The notes under the pieces were generated by a model. The model made no database searches. It saw only the letters and a list, made by a program, of their open reading frames with translations, and was not told the origin of the DNA. A DNA stretch of 64,000 nt from JAXGXJ01 sp963816155 (GTDB lineage Bacteria; Actinomycetota; Thermoleophilia; RBG-16-64-13): positions 1-64,000 of the forward strand of contig CAWFJE010000004.1 of assembly GCA_963816155.1 (NCBI GenBank), in the 5' to 3' direction. Made by a program: the position numbers and the translations under genes. Positions 59,726-64,000 of this stretch are shown here, one piece after another. How positions within the stretch are numbered: position 1 is the stretch's first letter; each line of letters begins with the position of its first letter.

Positions 59726-61201
59726 GTGATTCGCAAAGCCGAAGTATCGCCCCGGAAGGTGCGCCTAGGCCGCCAAGGCTTCGCCTTTCAGCAGCCTGCT
59801 GGGTACCACCCTCGTCGAGGAGGGGTCGGCCTCATCGCGACCTCGCTGACCCTCCTGGGTCTCGCGTTGGTCCTGCTCGGCATGACCCTGGGAGGATGCT
59901 CATCAGAGCCGGCCGGCAGTCACCTGTTCAATGACTCCCTCGTTCACGAGATCACCGTCTCGTTCGCTCAGGACGACTACGATGAGATGATCACCACCTT
60001 CGAGGAGTCCGGTGACAAAGACTGGATCGAGGCCACGGTGATCATCGACGGCGAGACGTATGAACGCGTGGGGATGCGTTTGAAGGGCAACTCCTCCATA
60101 CAGGGACTCCGTAGCGGCGGTCGGATGGGGGGACCCGGCGCCGGGGTATCGGCCGACGTACCTGAGGGGCTTCCCTGGCTCATCCGCCTTGACAAGAACA
60201 TCGAGGGCCAAGATCACGATGGCATCGTCGATCTGGTGGTCCGCTCGAACGTCTCGGAAACGTCACTGAACGAGGCCGTCGCCCTCGAACTGCTCTCGTT
60301 GGCCGGCCTCGCTTCCCAGAACGGGATCGCGGTGAGGTTCACGGTGAACGGCGGTGAGTCGACTCTCAGGCTTGTCACGGAACACCCCGACGACACATGG
60401 ATGGCGGATAATCTGGACGAGGAAGGGGCGTTGTACAAGGCGGAGAGCACCGGAGACTACAGCTACCGGGGTACCGACCCGGAGTCATATGTGGACGTGT
60501 TCGATCAGGAAGCGGGTGAGGACAACGCCGATCTGACTCCGTTGATCGCCTTCCTCGACTTCATAAACAACTCGGACGACGCAACCTTCAATGCCGAGCT
60601 GGCCGACCGTGTCGACGTGGGCGCCTTGGCGAGCTATCTGGCAGCGGAAGAACTGCTGAACAACTTCGATGACATCGATGGGCCGGGCAACAACTCCTAT
60701 CTGTACTGGGACGCCGGCACGGGAATGTTCACGGTGGTGCCCTGGGACCACAACCTGGCCTTCGGCGCCTTGGGCGGTCTGGGTGTCCCAGGAGGCGGCG
60801 CCGGAGGCCCGCCGGGCGGGCCTCCGGCGGGCGGGCAGGCCCCCCCAGGAGGGGAGGCTCCTGTAGCGGGTCAAGCTCCACCGGGCGGACAGGCTCCCGC
60901 GGCGGGTCAAGCTCCCGCAGCAGATCAGGCCGCCGCGGGGGCGCAGGACCGCGAGGGCGGGTTCCCCGGGCGAAACAAGGACAATATCCTCGTCAACAGG
61001 TTCCACGCCAACGCAGAGTTCGAGGCCTTGTACGAGCAGAAGCTGGAAGAGTTACGCGAGACCCTCTATGGGAGCGGTGCCGCGGCCGAGATCTTGGACA
61101 GGTGGGTGGCGGTCCTGGATTCTCAGGCCTCGGATCTCGTCTCCTCGTCGACGGTGCAGAGCGAGGCGACTCGCATAGTCGAGCAGTTCACCACGGAATA
61201 G
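59726..61201 (+). CDS. CotH-family protein kinase-like surface protein
   Basis: 491 residues, GTG 59726 with CGGGAGGAAC 5 bases before. A membrane signal ends in LGGCSS (lipobox). The CotH domain: HEITVSFAQDDYDEMITTFE, GMRLKGNSSIQGLRSGG, PWLIRLDKNIEGQDHDGIVD, YKAESTGDYSYRGTD, EELLNNFDDIDGPGNNSYLY and VVPWDHNLAFG, whose WDxN is the metal-binding catalytic motif. A Pro/Gly/Ala-rich linker (about 352-415) precedes a C-terminal helical part. CotH phosphorylates spore-coat proteins in Bacillus; here a surface Ser kinase acting on the operon's beta-helix proteins is plausible. Confidence 0.9.
   Translation: MIRKAEVSPRKVRLGRQGFAFQQPAGYHPRRGGVGLIATSLTLLGLALVLLGMTLGGCSSEPAGSHLFNDSLVHEITVSFAQDDYDEMITTFEESGDKDWIEATVIIDGETYERVGMRLKGNSSIQGLRSGGRMGGPGAGVSADVPEGLPWLIRLDKNIEGQDHDGIVDLVVRSNVSETSLNEAVALELLSLAGLASQNGIAVRFTVNGGESTLRLVTEHPDDTWMADNLDEEGALYKAESTGDYSYRGTDPESYVDVFDQEAGEDNADLTPLIAFLDFINNSDDATFNAELADRVDVGALASYLAAEELLNNFDDIDGPGNNSYLYWDAGTGMFTVVPWDHNLAFGALGGLGVPGGGAGGPPGGPPAGGQAPPGGEAPVAGQAPPGGQAPAAGQAPAADQAAAGAQDREGGFPGRNKDNILVNRFHANAEFEALYEQKLEELRETLYGSGAAAEILDRWVAVLDSQASDLVSSSTVQSEATRIVEQFTTE
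59772..59797 (+). repeat. 26-bp repeat with AAGGC-TTC-GCCTT hairpin, copy 2
   Basis: gccaaggcttcgcctttcag then cagcct, inside codons 16-24 of cotH (encoding GFAFQQP). It matches copy 1 at 55525-55550 in 25 of 26 bases; CCTAGG lies next to both copies. The perfect AAGGC-TTC-GCCTT stem may act at the RNA level near the ribosome start. Confidence 0.75.
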
Positions 61202-61230
61202 GGGGGCGCCCGCTGCGCGGGCGCGCCCCC
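61202..61230 (+). terminator. GC hairpin after cotH
   Basis: GGGGGCGCCCGC pairs with GCGGGCGC-CCCC (one bulged G) around TGC, directly at the cotH stop. It separates the operon from the convergent lipoprotein gene. Confidence 0.7.
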
Positions 61231-61255
61231 TCACATTCGCCGTGCTGCCTCGCGG

Positions 61256-61885
61256 CTACTCGATGCCCAGGCGGGCGGCCTCCTCGGGCAGTTGTTGCTT
61301 GAGGAGTTCGTAATTGGCGTACTGGCCGATCACATTGAAGGCGGCGATGAGGTTGCCGAACTCGGAGTCCTGCGCGGAGTACTTCTGCCAGGCCGCGTTG
61401 TAGTCGGCATACCAGGGTTCAGAGCCCACGGCCTCCAAGGCGGCCACGATCTTGCTGTCCACTTTGGCCCGGTCGGAGGTGCTGAGGGCTTCGCGCGCGG
61501 CACCGAGGACCACCAGCCTCTTCACGTAGCCGTCTTTGAGTTGCTGCACTTGGTCTTTCACGGTGGCCACCTCGGGGCCGCCGTCGAGGGCGGTCGTCAC
61601 CTTCGCCAAAGCCTCTACGTACACGGCGCCTATCTCGGCTCCCAACTCGTCCGCAGACATCGCTCCCGCGGCGTCCCCGGCGGTTGTAGCGGCCATGGCG
61701 TCGGTCCCGCCGCCGGGCGCTTCCTCTGACCCAACGGTGGCTGTGGTCTCGGTCGCTGCTTCGTCCGACCCGCAGGCCGCTAGGGTGAACAGGAGGCAGA
61801 CGAGCAGCAGGAGAGTGAAAAGGGCCGAGCCCCGGCCATCACGTGTCGCGGACTTCTGTCGAGAACCGGTGCTAGTGGCGAACAT
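61256..61885 (-). CDS. alanine-rich lipoprotein of unknown function
   Basis: 209 residues from ATG 61885, which has CAGGAGGAGCC directly upstream; the frame opens 51 bp earlier. Lipobox TLAAC, Thr-rich linker (ATETTATVGSEE), then a wholly helical domain of about 150 residues (EIGAVYVEALAKVTTALDGG, QVQQLKDGYVKRLVVLGAAR, YNAAWQKYSAQDSEFGNLIA). A helical four-bundle outside the membrane is likely. No family recognised. It follows the exporter gene in the same direction and may share its transcript. Confidence 0.75.
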   Translation of the reverse strand: MFATSTGSRQKSATRDGRGSALFTLLLLVCLLFTLAACGSDEAATETTATVGSEEAPGGGTDAMAATTAGDAAGAMSADELGAEIGAVYVEALAKVTTALDGGPEVATVKDQVQQLKDGYVKRLVVLGAAREALSTSDRAKVDSKIVAALEAVGSEPWYADYNAAWQKYSAQDSEFGNLIAAFNVIGQYANYELLKQQLPEEAARLGIE

Positions 61886-62014
61886 GGCTCCTCCTGGGTC
61901 GTTAGTGTGCAGCCGCGGCTTGCGTGCAGCCGCCATGGTGGTCGGATCGGTCGTCGAACTGGGCGCCCAGAGTTCTGTGGCACTGGGATCGGTCGGACGT
62001 GGCGGGGCCGAGGC

Positions 62015-63568
62015 TCAGTCTGCCGCCACGTATTTCGGGGAGAACGTCACCCAGGCTACGATCGCCGAGGCCAGAATGACGCCCCCGGCCACCAGGAGGG
62101 AGATGCTCACCCCGTTGTGGACGGCGTCGTAGGCCGCGCCCATGACCTTGGCCACGATGGGACCGTAGGTAGCTTCGAGTTCGGCTGCGCCTGAACTGCG
62201 GGGTATCTGGCCTGTTATCACGGATGTGATGACGAAGTCCTGGTACTCAGGTGGCACTTCGAGCTCGGTCAGCCGAGCCGTCAAGAAGTTGATCAACTGC
62301 GTGTTGAAGAGCGAGCCGAGGGCCGCAACCCCCACCACGGTACCCACCTCGCGTGAGGTCGTGGTCGCGGACGCGGCCATCCCCGAATGTCTGGCGGGCA
62401 GGCTGGACAGCGCCACCGAGGTGATGGGCACCACCGCGATTCCGAAGCCCGCCCCGGCCAAGATCAGCGCGGTGACCAGCGGCAGGAAGGTGACCTCGCC
62501 CGCCAGCGCGACGTTGGTGAGGATCACGCCTGCCCCCGCGGCCAGGCACCCGATGACCACGGGCATCCGCGGCCCCGAGCGGACTACCCATCGTCCGGCG
62601 AAACCTGAGGCCAAGATCATCGCCAGGGCCATGGGCAAGAAGAGGGAGGCCGTGTCGAAGGCCGTGTAGCCAAGCACCACCTGCAGATATAGCGCGGTCA
62701 GGAAGAAGATCGAGAACACCCCGAAATAGGCCGCGAAGGCGACGACGAGAGAGCCTGAGAAAGCGGGCCGGCGCAGGTAGTCCACATCGAACATAGGAGC
62801 TTTGCTGCGGTGTTCCACATAGACGAACAGTGCTCCACACACCGCGCCGATAACGAACAGAGCGATGATGTGCGGTGCGGCGTAGCCCGCGGTCTCTCCG
62901 AGGATGATGGCGAAGACGATGGTGCCCAAGGCCAGCGGCCCCAGCACGAATCCCGGCCAATCGAAGCGTCCCTTCTCTGGGTCGGAGCTCTCGGGCACGG
63001 TCGACACTGCTGTGATCAAGGCCACCAGGCCCGCCGCGAGATTGAACCAGAAGATGGCCGGCCAACCGCCCAGGCCTACCAGCAGGCCCCCGATGACCGG
63101 TCCCAGGGCGAGGGCCAAGCCCGCGATGGCCGCCCAGAGCCCCAAAGCCCGGTCGCGGGCATGGCGTTCCGGGAAGAGTTGCCGAAGGATGGACAGTGTC
63201 CCGGGTTCGCAGGCAGCCGCGCCGACGCCCATGATGGCGCGGGCGGCGATGAGCGTCGGGGTGTTCGGCGCCAGGGCTCCGAGAAGCGAGCCGGCGATGA
63301 AGATCACCACTCCCAGGAGCATGATCTTCTTGCGCCCGTAGCGATCGCCCAGAGCGCCGAAAGCCAGCATGAGAGAAGCGAACATGAGGGCGTAGGCGTT
63401 GACGATCCATTGGATCTCGGACAGGCTGGTGTGAAGCGTCGCCTGCAGATCGGACAGGGCGACACTCATGATGGTCGTGTCGAGGAAGGTCAAGAACAGG
63501 ATGCCGCACAGCGTCAGTAGCGCCGCGTTGGCGTGGATCCTTCCCGAGAGCCTGCCGCCCAGATTCAT
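62015..63568 (-). CDS. DHA2-family (EmrB/QacA-type) MFS drug exporter
   Basis: 517 residues, 14 membrane helices. Motif A is GALGDRYGRKKIMLLGVVIF, motif B lies in RAIMGVGAAACEPGTLSILR, and motif C, the antiporter motif, in GPVIGGLLVGLGGWPAIFWF N. The first helix has LTLCGILFLTFLDTTIMSVA L. Proton-driven export of drugs, dyes or lipids is expected. The C-terminal helices and final YVAAD tail are complete. The start ATG is 63568. No regulator is adjacent. Confidence 0.93.
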   Translation of the reverse strand: MNLGGRLSGRIHANAALLTLCGILFLTFLDTTIMSVALSDLQATLHTSLSEIQWIVNAYALMFASLMLAFGALGDRYGRKKIMLLGVVIFIAGSLLGALAPNTPTLIAARAIMGVGAAACEPGTLSILRQLFPERHARDRALGLWAAIAGLALALGPVIGGLLVGLGGWPAIFWFNLAAGLVALITAVSTVPESSDPEKGRFDWPGFVLGPLALGTIVFAIILGETAGYAAPHIIALFVIGAVCGALFVYVEHRSKAPMFDVDYLRRPAFSGSLVVAFAAYFGVFSIFFLTALYLQVVLGYTAFDTASLFLPMALAMILASGFAGRWVVRSGPRMPVVIGCLAAGAGVILTNVALAGEVTFLPLVTALILAGAGFGIAVVPITSVALSSLPARHSGMAASATTTSREVGTVVGVAALGSLFNTQLINFLTARLTELEVPPEYQDFVITSVITGQIPRSSGAAELEATYGPIVAKVMGAAYDAVHNGVSISLLVAGGVILASAIVAWVTFSPKYVAAD

Positions 63569-63693
63569 ACAGGCCTCATGAGCGCCGAGACCGACCTACT
63601 CGACCGCTCGGCTGGGGCAGGTTCGTGCGAGTGTGGTCTACCGTCGAGCACTGATCGGCGTTTATCGAGCGTCCGGGCACATGCCGGTGCGGC

Positions 63694-64000
63694 TCAGGGT
63701 GTCGAGCTCGGGGCCGGTGCTCCGCCCTGCAGTGCGGCCAAGGCGAGGAAGGTCTGCGCGCTCACTTTCCACACGCCATCCTGCAGGACGGCTTGGCCCT
63801 TCTGGTCGGGGAGTGCCACCTGCCCGGAAAGCAGGAGCGAGTAGATGACATCGGCCGTCGTGTCCGAGGTCATGGTCACGGCCGAAACGGCGGCCGTAGC
63901 GGCCTTGGTGATGGGAGACGCGGCCTGTGCTTCGATCTCCTTGGTGTACTGGTCGCCGTTCTCAAGCAGCGCGGCCTTGTCGGCTGCCGGAAGGCTACCG
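63694..64000 (-). CDS. C-terminal part of a secreted/lipoprotein, cut by the window edge
   Basis: The open frame enters from beyond 64000 (SLPAADKAALLENGDQYTKE, IEAQAASPITKAATAAVSAV) and ends with DTTADVIYSLLLSGQVALPD, QDGVWKVSAQTFLALAALQG and GAPAPSSTP. The last 70 residues have the curved-sheet pattern of small ligand-binding or NTF2/LppX-like surface proteins, with a DGVWKVSxxTFLALAAL closing strand and helix typical of such lipoproteins. The start lies outside, so no family is claimed. Confidence 0.6.
   Translation of the reverse strand, partial: GSLPAADKAALLENGDQYTKEIEAQAASPITKAATAAVSAVTMTSDTTADVIYSLLLSGQVALPDQKGQAVLQDGVWKVSAQTFLALAALQGGAPAPSSTP

Noticed and set aside
62247..63509. 420-residue minus-strand ORF overlapping the MFS exporter
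   Set aside because: Arg/His-rich second frame of the exporter with no hydrophobic helices; the exporter frame carries all family motifs.
1..64000. CRISPR array, complete insertion sequence, rRNA or riboswitch
   Set aside because: No evenly spaced direct repeats, no intact transposase or terminal inverted repeats, and no conserved riboswitch core was recognised on either strand by reading.

Overview
The window is a high-GC chromosomal segment that reads as an actinobacterial lineage. The signs are lipoproteins with Thr-rich linkers of the ETTTT/TTTTT type, a cell-wall-binding-repeat-2 protein, a surface-layer-homology L,D-transpeptidase and a GerW/YtfJ protein. An anaerobic or microaerophilic habit is likely: there is a double-cubane HgdB-type reductase with DUF3343 and YedF, a ferredoxin-type dihydroorotate-dehydrogenase-like enzyme, and a DUF3786 protein. 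I cannot place it below class from sequence alone.

Left part (about 0.2-36 kb) is accessory and eroding. It opens with a frameshifted ECF sigma factor and its membrane partner, then an intact MarR-controlled MacAB-like efflux operon (2.3-7.1 kb, minus strand). After that come single genes and short operons: an MDR oxidoreductase, a 5'-truncated UshA-type nucleotidase, and a PreA-like reductase / aminotransferase / RidA unit. A graveyard at 14.2-15.2 kb holds pieces of a LivJ-type binding protein, an M24 peptidase and an IS256-type transposase. Next are a serine hydrolase, an MNT/HEPN pair whose toxin has an amber stop, an NTF2-like protein, a DUF6326 membrane protein, a YefM/YoeB-like pair, an arylsulfatase, the HgdB-like/DUF3343/YedF unit and a PadR/DUF1048 pair. 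Between 2 and 27 kb at least nine copies of an unnamed intergenic repeat, all in one orientation and with tRNA T-arm-like ends, separate these units. From 28 to 36 kb there are lipoproteins, a crotonase, a cupin and several genes with broken frames.

Right part (36-64 kb) is compact and intact, with overlapping start/stop codons and no copy of the repeat. It contains an NlpC/P60 hydrolase, a DctPQM TRAP transporter behind a good promoter, a STAS protein, an NmrA/QorB-like reductase, a YkgJ cysteine-cluster protein, the SLH/PG-binding/YkuD protein, MsrB, a small membrane protein plus GerW, a 2-hydroxyacid dehydrogenase, and the cell-wall-binding protein. A phosphodiester glycosidase coupled to a GT39 mannosyltransferase-like enzyme follows, then RmuC, a flavin disulfide reductase, an operon of two secreted beta-helix proteins flanking a VTC polyphosphate-polymerase domain and followed by CotH (55.7-61.2 kb), an alanine-rich lipoprotein, a DHA2 exporter and the end of another secreted protein.

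The most notable items are the VTC/CotH/beta-helix operon, the one-orientation tRNA-like repeat family that bounds gene units, the HgdB-like/DUF3343/YedF unit, and a lipoprotein carrying an FtsX-type extracellular domain that is split by a frameshift. No tRNA, rRNA, CRISPR array or complete insertion sequence was found.
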